64,000 bases of DNA from Phaeosaccion multiseriatum (GCA_965112735.1 OZ218955.1:124001-188000); one strand, 5' to 3'; counted from the stretch's first letter, positions 22,988 through 34,971 are shown. Notes: generated from the sequence alone by a model not told the origin. Numbers and translations are program-made.

Positions 22988-25624
22988 ATGACGACGAAGC
23001 TACTGCACTGGCGGCAAGGTCTTTGCAGGATACACAGCACCTTCGGCCTGAGTAGTAGTCTCCGCAGTAGCAGCAGCAGTGGGGGATCCAGTGGCGCGTC
23101 TGGCTGTGTAGGGGCCTTGCCGCAATGCCAGCACTATCGAAAAAGAGGCCGGGCGAGCGAGACAACCCAGCGGCGGCACTTGGCAGCAGCAGCAGCCGCA
23201 GCAGCAGCAGTCAAACGGGCAACCGCCGGAGGCACCAAGACCTTCGCGGCACGGCACTCGCAGGGCAGGAACAACAAGATGAGATACGTGGGCATGAAGA
23301 ATCTTTGGGGAGAAGAGCTTTCCATTGCCTCAGTGGGGTACGGGTCGCATTGGCCAGGGCAGCCCGACGACCACAATCGTGAGGTGACTCTAGCCATCAC
23401 GCACGGCTGCAACTTGATAGAGCTTCCCCCTCCCCCCTCTCCACATACTTCCCCCCCTCTCTTGGAAGGAGGGGAAGGAGGCGGGACGGGACTGGAAGGA
23501 GAAGGAGGAGGAGAAAGGGAAGCGCCTTCGTCCGTACAAGACGCCGTGCAGCAGGCCCAGCAGTCGGGGGCAGCTCGTCTGAGCCAGCAGTACCCCGACA
23601 CCAGCCGGAGTGCCGCGGACTTGTGTAGCGAAGTGTCGAGCTGCAACTACCTCATGCAAGCGCCGGAGGGGACGGGGATGGGGGAGGACGAGCAGATTGG
23701 GAGGGAGGAGATGGTGTTCTTTAGTAAGCTCAGCTGCCGAAGAGATGTTGGCAGCAGCAGTGCAGAGCCAGGAGGAGGGGAGGGGGTGCGTCTTCTCAGC
23801 GTGACAGAGGCCCTGTCCCCGGAGCGAATGCAGAGCTATCTGAAGGAGCTACGGGCATGTCACGGCACCGAAATAGACGCCATCTTTGTAGAGGTGCCTC
23901 CCCCGCCGGGTCCTGACGCTACTGCTGGGGGGGAGGGAGGAGTGGAGGCCTATCGTGAGGACCTACGCACAGCAGTGGAGGTGCTGCTTCGCTCGGAGAG
24001 AGACCGGGTCACAGGCGGGGCAGCGGCAGCGGCAGCGGCAGGGGAGGGGCAAGGGGCAGGCACGGGCAGCGTGGGGCTCTACTGGGAGGGGGGAAGTCCA
24101 CACGTTCCGTACAGCGCCGGACATGGAGGAGGAGGAGAGGGAGCGGCGCCTATTCACGACGTCCTCGCCGGGCGGGACAGCGTGCACTCAGGTGGGTACA
24201 GGGGGTATAGGGGCGTGGGGTGGGGTAGGGACATACATAGGGGTATAGGGACATAGGCCGACTCTCTCTTGCGAGAGAGGGGCTCAGGCCTGTGGACAGC
24301 ACGTGCTCCCTTCGGGGATGAGGATGAGGGCCCTCTTGGCGTTGGCGTGTCTCGCTGCCCATATGCCTCACGCCTCTTACGGCCTCTCTTAACTCTTCTT
24401 GCCTGTCCCGCTGCCTATATGCCTCTCATATTCATTCGGAGGGCAGAGTTTCCCTTGGCGCTGATGTTCCCGGTCAACCTGGCGGCGTTCCAAGGCTGCG
24501 GGGCCTCCAAGGTGCTCGGCAGCAGCCACGATGACCTTGGCAGCAGCAGTGGCCTTAGCAGTGGCCTTAGCAGTGGCCTTAGCAGTGGCCTTAGCAGTGG
24601 CCTTAGCAGTGGCCTTAGCAGTGGCCTTAGCAGTGGCCTTAGCAGTGGCCTTAGCAGTGGCCTTAGCAGTGGCCTTAGCAGTGGCCTTAGCAGTGGCCTT
24701 AGCAGTGGCCGCAGTAGTGGAGCGGATGCATCCCTCCCCCCCGGGACTCTTCACGTGTTGCAGATCGGCAGCCGCTGCCTGCACACGGCCTCACCCTCGG
24801 GCCTGCCGTTTCGGTTCGTTGACGTACCGCACTTTGAGGTGACACAGGAGGTCGTGACGAGCCTCAGCCACTGGTTCAACAAGGCCATTCATCTAGAGGT
24901 AAGCGGGTTGTCAGAGGGGGTAGGGGGTTAAGAGATGCTTCGTAGTACTACGTAAGAGGGTTGGGTGGTCGATTGCTCTGCTTTGAGGAGGAGGGATGTT
25001 CGGCTGAAGCGTAACTTGCTCTTCTCTCTTCTGTCTTCTTTCTTCTCTCTCTCTGTATGTATGTATGTATGTATGTATGTATGTATGTGTGTTTGTGTAT
25101 CCCTCTCCACCCCTCTCCCTGCATCCTTACAACAACCCCATCACCCCAGCACGAGTATCTCCACCGCTTCGGTAACCGCCGCGGCGTGCCCCCCCCCTCC
25201 GAGCTTCGCTTCGGTCAGGAGCTTGCGGCCGCCTTGAGCACTCTCGAGGGGCTTGACCACTTCGTCATGCAGAGACACCTCGAGACGGAGCCCGCCATGC
25301 TCACGCTGGAGAAGCAGCTCAGAAGGGACAAGGACACCTCCGAGTGGTTGTCGCTGTACCGCATGATTCTCAAGGAGACGCTCGACGCCTACAATGAGAC
25401 GCTGTACACGCACAAGGGGCATCTGCTTGGGGAGGTTAGTAAGTCACTGAGGGGGTCAGTAAGTCACTGAGGGTGGGTAGTGCCGTGGTCGTGTCCCCTG
25501 TCCTCTGAGGGCAGATGGAGGCGATGTGGGGCTTGTGCTTTGAGTGTGCCCCCACCCCCCGTGTTATTCACTCGCTCATACACTCACTCACGCCCCTCTT
25601 CCCTCACTACTTCCATTCTTCCTT

Positions 25625-25656
<32 letters not shown>

Positions 25657-26545
25657 TACACCCGCCCCCCTTCCCTCACTACTTCCTTCCATCCGTCCCT
25701 CACTCACCCACCCACTCCCCCCCTCCGTCCCTCCCTCCGTCCCTCCCTCCCTCCGTCCCTCCCTCCGTCCCTTCCACCTCACCCCCTTCCTTGTCCTAAC
25801 CTCAGCTCAAGAAGGCGATGGAAGCACTTGCCCCTTCTCTGAGGGACGTGCAAGGGGGTGTCATGGGCCGCACGGTCACCACCGCTCTCAGCACAGGTCA
25901 GTGCCTCAGTCACGGCCTCAAAACCTCACTACCGCACTGCCTCACTGCAGCACTGCCCCAGTGCCGCACTGCCTCAGTGCCTCAGTGCCGGGGGGGGCGG
26001 GGGGCGGGTCTTCTCTCTCTCACCATCGGGGACGGAGGGACGGAGGGACGGAGGAGCAACTTGCTTAGGACAGGGGAGCAACTTGCTTAGGATAGGGGAG
26101 CAACTTGCTTAGGACAGGGGAGCAACTTGCTTAGGACAGGGGAGCAACTTGCTCAGGTTGACAGAGTGCGTGTTCTTTCTGTAACAGCAGGTTGTGTGTT
26201 GTTTCTCTATGGAGTTGTTGATTTAGTTGCTCGGTAGCTTGTTTTGCCTGTCACTCTCTGTAGCTTAGCTCATGTACTTACTGGCCGAAGAGGAAAGATG
26301 ACAGAAATTCGTTCCACTGACTTACTTGACTGCCTTTCCCTCCCCCAGGTGTGGACGCCGTGCTGGCCCCCGAGTATGCAGCCCTTGGGCAGGGGCCCGT
26401 GGCGGCAGGAAAGGTGCCCCCGGGGGAGGTGGATAGGCTGTACAGACACCTCAACCTGCCGGCAGACCCTGCAGCCCAGGGGGGTGGAGCCCAGGGGGGT
26501 GGTCAGCAGCAGCTCGAAGGTGCGAAGGAGAGCAAGAACGAATGA
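22988..26545 (+). CDS. Aldo/keto-reductase-like organelle-targeted protein (tentative)
   Basis: Exons about 22988-24191, 24441-24899, 25150-25435, 25806-25896 and 26350-26545. The N-terminus (MTTKLLHWRQGLCRIHSTFG, then Ser-rich and basic, no acid for about 60 residues) looks like a mitochondrial or plastid transit peptide. Residues around 100-145 read MKNLWGEELSIASVGYGS ... TLAITHGCNLIEL, matching the beta1-alpha1-beta2 start of aldo/keto reductases (G-x-G, then G-x-N-x-I-D). The expected next Asp is a Glu here and the catalytic Tyr/Lys/His were not located. A later exon has HVLQIGSRCLHTASPSGLPF and FRFVDVPHFEV, followed by a helical C-terminus (KKAMEALAPSLRDVQG). Low-complexity inserts, including a 12-bp coding repeat, lengthen it. 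Enzyme activity is doubtful; a TIM-barrel-derived protein of unknown role is equally possible. Confidence 0.4.
24541..24716 (+). repeat. In-frame 12-bp coding repeat (Gly-Leu-Ser-Ser)
   Basis: About 14 nearly identical copies of AGCAGTGGCCTT encode tandem SSGL in the second exon of the aldo/keto-reductase-like gene. The unit length is a multiple of three, so frame is kept. Confidence 0.95.
26040..26150. repeat. 22-bp tandem repeat in last intron
   Basis: About five copies of GGGGAGCAACTTGCTTAGGA followed by CA in the last intron of the aldo/keto-reductase-like gene. Confidence 0.9.
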
Positions 26546-27257
26546 CAATGGCAATCGCCCACGACCAATGTCTAGAATGGTGGCAGTAAAACGAAGGAGT
26601 GAAGCAGCGAACAAGTGACATATACACGACTTGAGTGCCTATGGGATGGCAGCAGAGGGGCGAATGTCGTGGCTGTATCATCCACCAAAGAATGCCACAG
26701 CAGCTTGGCTCTTACCGCACACAGAGGCATCTGTTGAAGGGAGCCCTTGCAGCCCGAGGGTGAAGCACACGCTCTTCTCGTGGGGTGTGGAGGAGGAGGT
26801 TCTGTTACTATTAGGCAGCCCGGATGGCACTAGACGGCACCAGATGGCCCTAGAGAGGGTATAGAAAAGGGGGGGGTGGGGCCTTTTAATTAACTGTCAA
26901 CTGTTTAAATATGATGGTATTATTAACTGTGTGAATGGCAATGGCAAGTAGAGATCGACGATAGCGACCTCTGTACCGTACCGTGCTGTACTCATCGGGG
27001 TGGGGGTTACATCTCCCTCCCGCCGGCCCCTCACAGCGAGTGAGGGAGGGAGTGAGTGAGTGAGTAAGTCAGTGAGTGAGTGAGTGAGTGAGTGAGTGAG
27101 TGAATGAATGAGTGAGGCACCCCTCGCCCTCCAATGGAACGCCGTTTGCGCTATCTACTCACTCACTCACTCACTCACTCATTCACCAACGCTCGCTCCC
27201 ATGTAACTGTCTGTCTAACTGTCTAACTGTCTAACTGGCACTGCACACTCCGTGCCC
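26546..27257. other. Convergent spacer with a GTGA/TCAC hairpin
   Basis: Tail-to-tail gap. A (GTGA)n run at about 27035-27115 and a (TCAC)n run at about 27157-27187 are reverse complements separated by about 40 bp and could fold into a stem. Upstream, 26880-26945 is unusually AT-rich for this window. No gene recognised. Confidence 0.6.
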
Positions 27258-30200
27258 TCAGCCGCCCACCCCCCCGGAGTCTCCTTCGGCGCCGCTCAAC
27301 ATGCCCACCCTGGAGGGGCTGCCGGACAGCGTGGGGGGTAAAGTTGGGGTCGAGCCGGGCCCAACCTGGCCCACACTGCCCCCTGCTGCGGGTGAAGGAC
27401 CGAACCCCGCGGTTCCGCTGCCGCCGCCGCTGCCGCTGCTGTTGGCTCCTGGGCCTGCTGTGAGGGGGTGCGGTTGGTGCTTCACTGCACCTTCTGTGAT
27501 ACCGTGGAGGGGGGCAGAGGGAGGGGCGGGGCTCGGGCTACCGGGCACGCTCGAGCCGTTATTGTTGTTGTTGTTGGCGACGACCCCCTGTTGTTGGTGG
27601 TGCTGTTGCTGCTGCTGAGGAGGCGGTGCTGTGGCGTGACCCCTGCCCAAGAGGAGGTCTATACACTGCCGAGACACCACCTCGGCATACTCCATCTTCT
27701 CCACCACCTACAGCAAGCAAGTGCAGAGAGCGGAGTGAGTGAGTGAGCAAGTCATTGAATCGACCAACGCCAGCAGCCAAGAGGGGATGGTAGTGGAAGG
27801 TCATTGAATCGGCCAACGCCAGCAGCCAAGAGGGGATGGTGGTGGAAGGTCATTGAATCGACCAACGCTCTCGAAAGGCTCGTCGGTGTGGAGTCACCAA
27901 AGTAGCGCTACCACTCATTTTCAAAGTAGCGCTACCAAACAAAAGCGTCTCAACCTTCAACTGGGGCGCCTCTCGCTCTTCCCCGAGGACACCCATCCCC
28001 TTCCCTCACCACAGATTGCCATCCCCTTCCCTCACCATAGACTGCCATCCCCTTCCCTCACCACAGATTGCCATCCCCTTCCCTCACCACAGACTGCCAT
28101 CCCCTTCCCTCACTACAGACTGCCATCCCCTTCCCTCACCACAGACTGCCATCCCCTTCCCTCACCACAGACTGCCATCCCCTTTCCTCACCTCGTCGGC
28201 GAGGTCATCGCTGACCCCAAGGTTCTGTTCGTCGAGCAACAGGCGCCGAGTGTCCGCAAACATGCCGAAGCAGCGGCTGAGGCGCGCCACGGCCTGCTGC
28301 ACGGGTGGCAGTGCCAGCACCGGCAACATGCCCCCCTCCCCAACGACGCCTCCATCACCCTCTCCTTGGCGCACATGGCCTGCATGCTGCTGCAATTGCC
28401 TGGCTCTCTGGCTGTGAATGGCCTTTCTGTGCGCCTCCGTGACGGGAAGGCGAGACAGGCCCCACACACGGGACGGACGCGTGGGCAGCACTTGTTCCAG
28501 CCGATGCCGGTCCAAGGAACATGCTTCATCCCCGGGGGCGGGGGCGGTAACATTCCCTGGGGTCCCTTCCCCGGGGTTGGGGCGTTTGCCGCCCGCCTTC
28601 GGAGTGGCCAGCAGACGCATCACCGCACTGCAGCGCGGCTTGAAGCTCCTTCTGTGCCCCCCTGCCCCTCCTGTGCCCCCCTCCGCGGATGCTCCCCCAT
28701 GGCGCACAGGTCCGTGACTTTGACTATAGCGCACAGGTCCGTGACTTTGACTGTGCTCCGGCGGCGGCCTGTGCCCGTCATGCCCTGCGCCCTTCGCCCA
28801 CAGGGAGGCCCCCGTGCCCCCCGGGGTCTTTTTGTGTGTGTTGTGCGCCCCCCCCTGAGGGCCGTACATGGACTGTTTCCTCAGGACAGGGCGGCGACTT
28901 GTGTCCCCTCCTCCTCCTCCTCCTCCTCCTCCTCCTCCTCCTCCTCCTCCCTGCCTCCGACCGTCGTACCCCCACAAGCCGCTGCTGCTGCTTCGGTTCG
29001 TCAATGTGCCCCCCCCCGCCTTGCCATTGCCGCCTTCCGTCGACGTGTAGGGCTGCGGCTTCCTCCTCCCCGCGCCTCCAATGCCCATATCGCTAGCTCC
29101 CCTGCCCCTGCCTGGCGCAAAGGGATCTCGCCCCAAGTGTCTCCCCTTGGAATGGCCGCCCCCGTCATCGCCCCCGTCATCGCCCCCGTCATCGCCTTTC
29201 CCTGCCACGGGCGATGAAGCCTGCTGCTGCTGCTGACTCGGTGGGTCTGCTCTGACGGCTCCGGTCATGCCCCTCTGGAGCACCCTCGGTTTGAGTTTGG
29301 CCTTGCGTTGGTAAGCACTCTCCTCGGCTTGATGCTCGAGGGTGATGCGTGGCTTCGCTTCGTGGCGCAGTTTCTTTGGGGGGGTGGAGGGAGGGGAAGA
29401 GGGTCGCTGGGGGGGTGAGGAGTCTCGCGTGTAGACGACGCATATACGCATACGCACACGCGCGCACACACACATTCACACACACGCACACACACGCATA
29501 TACACACACAAACGCACCCTTACGGCGTCGATGTTGCTTGTCTGTGAGGTGAGCACTCCCCTCCTGGCGGCGTCTCTCCTCCTGAAGGACCACCATGTCT
29601 TGGGGAGGGCGAAGATGTCGAGCCCAGGGTCCACGCCCACCTACACAAGGAAAGGCGTGGCCGCGGATGGCGATGGATGGCAATGGATGGCAATGGATGG
29701 CAGCGGATGGCAGTGGGTGGCGTTGGAGGGGTAAGGTGATGCTTCGGCACGTGAAGAGGAGAACATTCGACATAGGGCCCCCCTCGTCACTGACTTACTG
29801 ACCTGCTCCATAGTAGTGTTGTCCAGCGGCAGCTCCACCCCCCTGTATATGAACACGGTGCTGCTGAAGCGCAGGTGCAAGCGCAAACTCACGCGCTCCA
29901 GCACGGGGCCGAGCGGCGCCTGAGCAGGGCAGTAAGTCAGTGGGGTCAGCAAGTCAGTGGGGGAGGGGTGATGTGGTGAATGCTAATTCGTGTATAAATC
30001 CCATTCGATTGTTAGAGCGGCCTCTGACACCTGACACCTAGTACCTCTGACACCTGACACCTGACACCTGACACATCGTAGCGCTAGAGTAGCGAGTGAA
30101 GTCATGGGTGTCAGGCGCCTCCGGTGGTGTCCATCAGTCAATCCGTCAATCAGTCAGTCAGTCAATCAATCAATCAGTCAGTCAGTCAATCAGTCAGTCA

Positions 30201-33200
30201 ATCAATCAGTCAATCAGTCAGTCAATCAGTCAGTCAATCAATCAGTCAATCAGTCAATCAGTCAACCAGTCAATCAATCAATCAATCAGTCAATCAATCA
30301 ATCAGTCAATCAGTCAAGCTCTCATCCCCTCGCTCGTCCACCCTCCACCGACCTTGAGCGGAATGACGAAGAGTTTGGCTGCCAGTGTGGTGGCTCCGTC
30401 CTGATTCCTCACGTAGATCTCCGCCGTGGGGCCGTGGTCCCCGGGGGGCAGCACCGCACGGGGGTTGACTCCTCCATTGCCCATCACCTCTCCGGTGTCG
30501 AGGATGTTGTCGGAGAAGTCCAGCACAGCTGCGGCAGTTGGTGATACGGCAGCAGAGCAGAGGTATATGGGCACAGAGGAGGAGAGAAGAGAAGAGAAGA
30601 GGAGAGAGGGAGAGCCGGGCAGAGGTGTCAGGTTCGAATAAGGTTCGCTACCAGGGGGATATCTTGGAAGATGTTGCGTACCTTCCTTCCTTCCTTCCTC
30701 CCTCCCTCCCTCCCTCCCTCCCTCCCTCCCTCCCTCCCTCCCTCCCTCCCTCCCTCCCTCCCTCCCTCCCTCCCTCCCTCCCTCCCTCCCTCCCTCCCTC
30801 CCTCCCTCCCTCCCTCCCTCCCTCCCTCCCTCCCTCCCTCCCTCCCTCCCTCCCTCCCTCCCTCCCTCCCTCCCTCCCTCCCTCCCTCCCTCCCTCCCTC
30901 CCTCCCTCCCTCCCTCCCTCCCTCCCTCCCTCCCTCCCTCCCTCCCTCCCTCCCTCCCTCCCTTCCTTCCTCCCTCCCTCCCTCCCTCCCTCCCTCTCTC
31001 CCTCTCTCCCTCCCTTCCCTGCTTGCTTACCATCGGCCAGATCTGGGGGCAGATACTCGTCGAGCTCATCCCGGACGTCTTCCGCGGTCGCCCGAGTGGG
31101 CCCACTGGGGGCGGCGGCAGGCGCCCCCCCCTCGGGCTGCTCCGGCTGCTGCTGGGCGGTGGCGGTGGCGGCTGCTGTTCGCTGGGCAGGACCGAGTCTG
31201 GCATCCAATCGCAGACAGATCTGCAGCACCCAGGGGTGGGGAGCGGGTGAAGGGAGTCAGGCACACAACACAACCACAACCGAGTGCCCTCTTGCTGCCA
31301 TCTGTTGCCATCTGTTGCGATCTCAGGCCATCTGAACTCAGGAGTGAAATGCTCACTATTTGACCCGCCTTCTCCTCCTCCATGCGCAGCTTCCGTCCCC
31401 TCCCTTGCTTGCTTCCCCCCTCCCCTTCTCCCTCCCTCCCTCCTCCTCTCCCCCTCCCTCCCTCCCTCCCTCCGTCCGTCCGTCTCTCGCTCCCTCCCTT
31501 CCTACCTGCTTAAGCAGAGACCTGGACAGCGCCTCGAGAAAGGCCGGCGCCTCATGAGAGAGAATGAACACGGGGTGTAGCGCCGATGCCAAGCGGCTCA
31601 GCTGAGCGATGGTCGTCACGCGGCCGAGTTGCTGTATCACCAACTGTTGCTGCTGCTGCTGCTGTGGGTGCGAGTGCGGGTGGGGGCTGTTGTGGTGCTG
31701 CTGCGGGCTGTTCTCCAGCACGCCCCCCCGGGAGAAGAGCCCCGCCAAATACTCCGTGAGGCGATGATAGGCATCGTACTGTGCCAGCTCCGCCTGGAAA
31801 GGAGGGGCAGTTACAGTTTCAGTTTCAGTTGAAGGGGTATTGTTAGTTTGCCGCCTTCGAAGAGACACCAAATAGGAGGACAGGCAGCGCCGCTCCACCA
31901 CTCGCGCATGGAGGGGCCACAAGCGGGAGGCATATGGGCCGCCATCGGTAGGCATACGGCCACAAACGGTAGGCACATGGGCCCCTCCAAGTGGGGACTC
32001 CTTCGTGTACGATTAGTGCTGGATGCTAATCACCAACTGCCTGTACGACTGCTCTGTGATCCTGCATCACCAACTGCTTGTACAAATGCTGCTGTGAGCC
32101 TGTATCACCAACTGCTTGTACAAATGCTGCTGTGATACTGTATCACCAACTGCCCGCTTACCTTGTTGTGAATGGGCAGGGCCATTCCCTTGAAGGTGGC
32201 CTCGTCTTGACGACTGAGGAAGTACGACAGCGTCACCTGAGGAGAGAGAGGAGCGAGAGGAAGAGAGAGGGAAGAGAAAGGAGAGAGAGGAGAGAGAGGA
32301 GAGAGGGAAGAGAGAGAGAGGACAGAGGGGAGAGAGGGGAGAGGAGGGAAGACAGCGGGAAGAGAGGACAGAGAGAGGGCAATGAGAGGTAAGAGAGGGA
32401 AGAGAGAGAGAAGAGAGAGAGCAGAGAGGGACGAGAGAGGGACGAGGGAGAGTAGAGGAAGACAGAGTGGGCAGAGAGAGCACAGAGGGGAGCCACGCAC
32501 GCACCCACGCCATTGCTTACGGACCTGCATGTCGAAGCTGGTGTTGAACACATGCCACAAGTGGGCATTGGTGCGGATGGCGTACTGCATATACTTGGGC
32601 CCCACCTTCTCCTCGGGCTTCTTCACCTTCCAACGCTGGGTATCGCAGGCGCTGTCTATCCCCTTGGCGACTACCTCCCTCAGCACGTATTCGAGTGCCG
32701 ATGCCAGCACCACCGCGCCCTCCTCGCCGACCATCACGCCCATTTCCTCGTGAGTGATCACACGGACCTCTTCTGCCGACAGGTGCAGACGCTCACGCGC
32801 CCACGCCAAGCAGCCTGGAGAGGCCAAGGGTCGAGGGGCGTCCTCCCCTCCCCCCGCCCCTCCCTGCTGCTGCATCATCAATTGGTGCTGCTCCTGCTGC
32901 TGCGTCAGCTCGGGCGGCTGCCTGGGCTGCATGTAGGCCCCGTCCTGCATGATGTTGGCCAAGCTCGAGTTTTGCATCAACACTAGAGCATGGGCCTTGT
33001 GACCTTCCCTACTTGCCTTGCTGCCCTTCTCGCCACCATCTCTACCGCCGCTTCCCTTGCGCTCCCGCTGCCCCCCGTCCGCGTGTTGCCGTACCACCGA
33101 TTGCTGCGCGTGCCGCTGCTCCGGCTCTGACTCTTCTCTATTCTGCTTCAAGATTTGATCCAAGTTCAGCCTCACTCCGTCCCCCCCATTTCCCCCTTCC

Positions 33201-34438
33201 TCGTCCCCCGGCTGCCGCGTCTGCGCGTGTGGCAGCAGTTGGTGCTGTTGGTGCTGTTGGTGCTGTTGGTGCTGTTGGTGCTGTTGGTGCTGTTGGTGCT
33301 GATGCTCCTGGTGCAGCTGGTGTTGTCGTTGTTGTGGCTGGTGCTGGTGCTGTGGCTGTGGTTGTGGTTGTGGTTGTGGCTGCAGTTGGTATTGTTGAGC
33401 CTGCTGGTACTGTGGATGTTGTTGTTGGTGCTGTTGATGATGCTCTAAGGGGGGGGGGTGCTGATTATGCGGACTATTCTGGTGCTGCTGGTGCTGCTGT
33501 TGTTGTTGTTGTTGTGGTTGTTGTTGATATTGTGGCTGTTGCTGCGGCTCCTGCTGCTGCTGTATCACCAACTGCTGCTCCTGCTGCTGCTGCTGCGGGT
33601 CGTGTGGCCCTTGCCCGGGGCCATGCGCCTGGGTAGTGCTACCCTCCCCCCCGTTGTCTTGCCGTAGCCCCAACAGCTGGCTGCTGCGGTGCCCACTCAC
33701 CTGCTCCGGCGGCAGCAGCAGCTGCTGCTGCTGCTGATAGTCGGAGCCGAGCCCGAGAGGGTGCAGAGGCTCCTCTCGCACCTCCTGAGACCGAAGACTG
33801 GACAACGTCCCGAAGGGGCCCGGTGATGCCCCCCCGCGGGGAGAGGAGGAGGAGGTGGAGGCGGAGGAGACTGAGCGGCTGGATAGAGCGCCTGGTGGCT
33901 GCCCTGCTCTGTGCCTTGCCCCATCCTCTTCTTCCTCGCGGTGGGTCGGTGGACTCTCATCGTGGATCACCTCTGAAGCGGTCGTGCTCTCCTTTCGCGG
34001 ATCATGATGCCGTGGGTGCTGCTGCTGCTGTGCGTGCCCAACCCTCTTCAGAAAGTCGTCCTCTTCAATGTTGCCTTGCAAAGGTGGGGAGGGGTGATGG
34101 TGATGGTGGTCGTGCTCGTGGTCTGAGTCATCCGAGTAGTGCTCGTGCTCGTGGTTGCCATCATCGTCATCATCATCATCATCATCGTCATCACCATCAT
34201 CGTGATGTGTATGGCCATGCTCCTCCTCCTGCTGCTCCTGGTACTGGTGCCTTGCGCCATGCTGCTCGGCAAAGCCAGGGTCGGCATGATCTTCCCCGCG
34301 CGGGGTCTCCGTCAAGCCAAAGAACCTCTGTCCGCCTTCATCTCCCAGCAGGGCCTGAGGCAGAGAGAGTGGAGGGCCAGCAGCAGGCCCAGCTTGCTGT
34401 TGGTGCTGGCGCTGCTGTTGGTGCTGCTGCCCCTGCAT
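27258..34438 (-). CDS. Gln-rich protein with an H2A-like histone-fold segment
   Basis: Exons about 34438-32525, 32238-32160, 31797-31511, 31219-31032, 30535-30352, 29919-29810, 29642-29522, about 29390-28198 and 27709-27258. The first exon is mostly poly-Q/His/Asp low complexity, but its last ~95 residues (about 545-637) are ordered: LAWARERLHLSAEEVRVI, VVLASALEYVLREVVAKG and PKYMQYAIRTNAHLWHVF. These resemble the alpha2-loop-alpha3 part of H2A-type histone folds (A-x-LEY-L ... P-x-H-LQLAIRND). Later exons encode YHRLTEYLAGLFS, RVTTIAQLSRLASALHP, AAVLDFSDNILDTGEV and VGVDPGLDIFALPKTWW, which I do not recognise. The Q-rich plus histone-fold build suggests a nuclear, transcription-coactivator-like role by analogy with histone-fold subunits of TFIID/SAGA; this is inference. 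The start is the first in-frame ATG and is not secure. Confidence 0.5.
27745..27870. repeat. 58-bp tandem repeat, about 2.3 copies
   Basis: The unit begins AGGTCATTGAATCGACCAAC and ends with an AAGAGGGGATGG(T)GGTGGA stretch. It lies in the last intron of the Gln-rich gene. Confidence 0.9.
27996..28197 (-). repeat. 26-bp tandem array that starts with the splice donor
   Basis: On the sense (minus) strand the exon ending LADE is followed directly by GTGAGG and then about eight 26-bp copies, each beginning GTGAGGGAAGGGGATGGCAG. The authentic donor is the first unit, so every copy presents a donor-like GTGAGG in the same context. Confidence 0.9.
30130..30318. repeat. (CAGT/CAAT)n microsatellite
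   Basis: Mixed tetranucleotide array, CAGTCAGT and CAATCAAT, in an intron of the Gln-rich gene. All frames are open but non-coding. Confidence 0.95.
30690..31015. repeat. (CCCT)n microsatellite of about 325 bp
   Basis: Nearly perfect CCTC array on the plus strand, so (GGGA)n on the sense strand of the Gln-rich gene, just downstream of the exon ending about 31032. It is the longest simple repeat in the window. Confidence 0.97.
32020..32152 (-). repeat. 38-bp tandem repeat carrying the dispersed 13-mer, about 3.5 copies
   Basis: On the sense (minus) strand, a few bases after the donor of the exon ending ALPIHNK, a unit containing CAGTTGGTGATACAG and CAGCAGCATTTGTACAAG recurs about every 38 bp. 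Confidence 0.9.
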
Positions 34439-34971
34439 TGTATGCTCTAGGACCCCAGTGCTTCCTCATCTCCGGCCCGCGGACCCATTCCCGCCGCAGA
34501 TATACCCACCACTCCACTCTGCGGACCGTGGGTTAAGAAGATGACGACGATGCTTCGAAGGTGGAAGGTGCCTGTGTGTTGATCTCAACGTGACGTGATG
34601 CCCGCTCACTGGCATGTCATTTCTATCGCTCGTGTCACGTCTGTATAAGTGCTGCTTCTGTAGAGAGGACAGTGATGGGCAGGCTGCTGCAATGGGCAGG
34701 CTGCTGCGCCACACCCCCTCACTCCTAGTGTTGCTTGGGGGGGCTTCTGTAACTATATTTTTCTCGAGGTGGTCGATTTTTTTCCTTTTGAAACTGGGTC
34801 ACCTTCGATCCGATTCCCCCTTCTCCATCCCCTTCCACACCCCCTTGTTGGCCCAGAGGTCAGTACGTGAGGCAAGACAGCCACAGCACGACGGACCTTT
34901 CCCTGTTAACTCAAGGATGAGCGGCGTTGCGACGAAGCTGCTTTGAGGCGAGCAAGCGGTGCCCTCTGAAG
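34439..34971. promoter_or_regulatory. Divergent spacer between Gln-rich gene and myotubularin gene
   Basis: Head-to-head spacer expected to hold both promoters. A TATATTT stretch at about 34753-34760 lies about 210 bp before the plus-strand start. Nothing else is diagnostic. Confidence 0.35.

Noticed and set aside
30538-31363. Open frames encoding poly PPSLPPS or GGREGGRE
   Set aside because: They come from the (CCCT)n microsatellite in an intron of the minus-strand gene.
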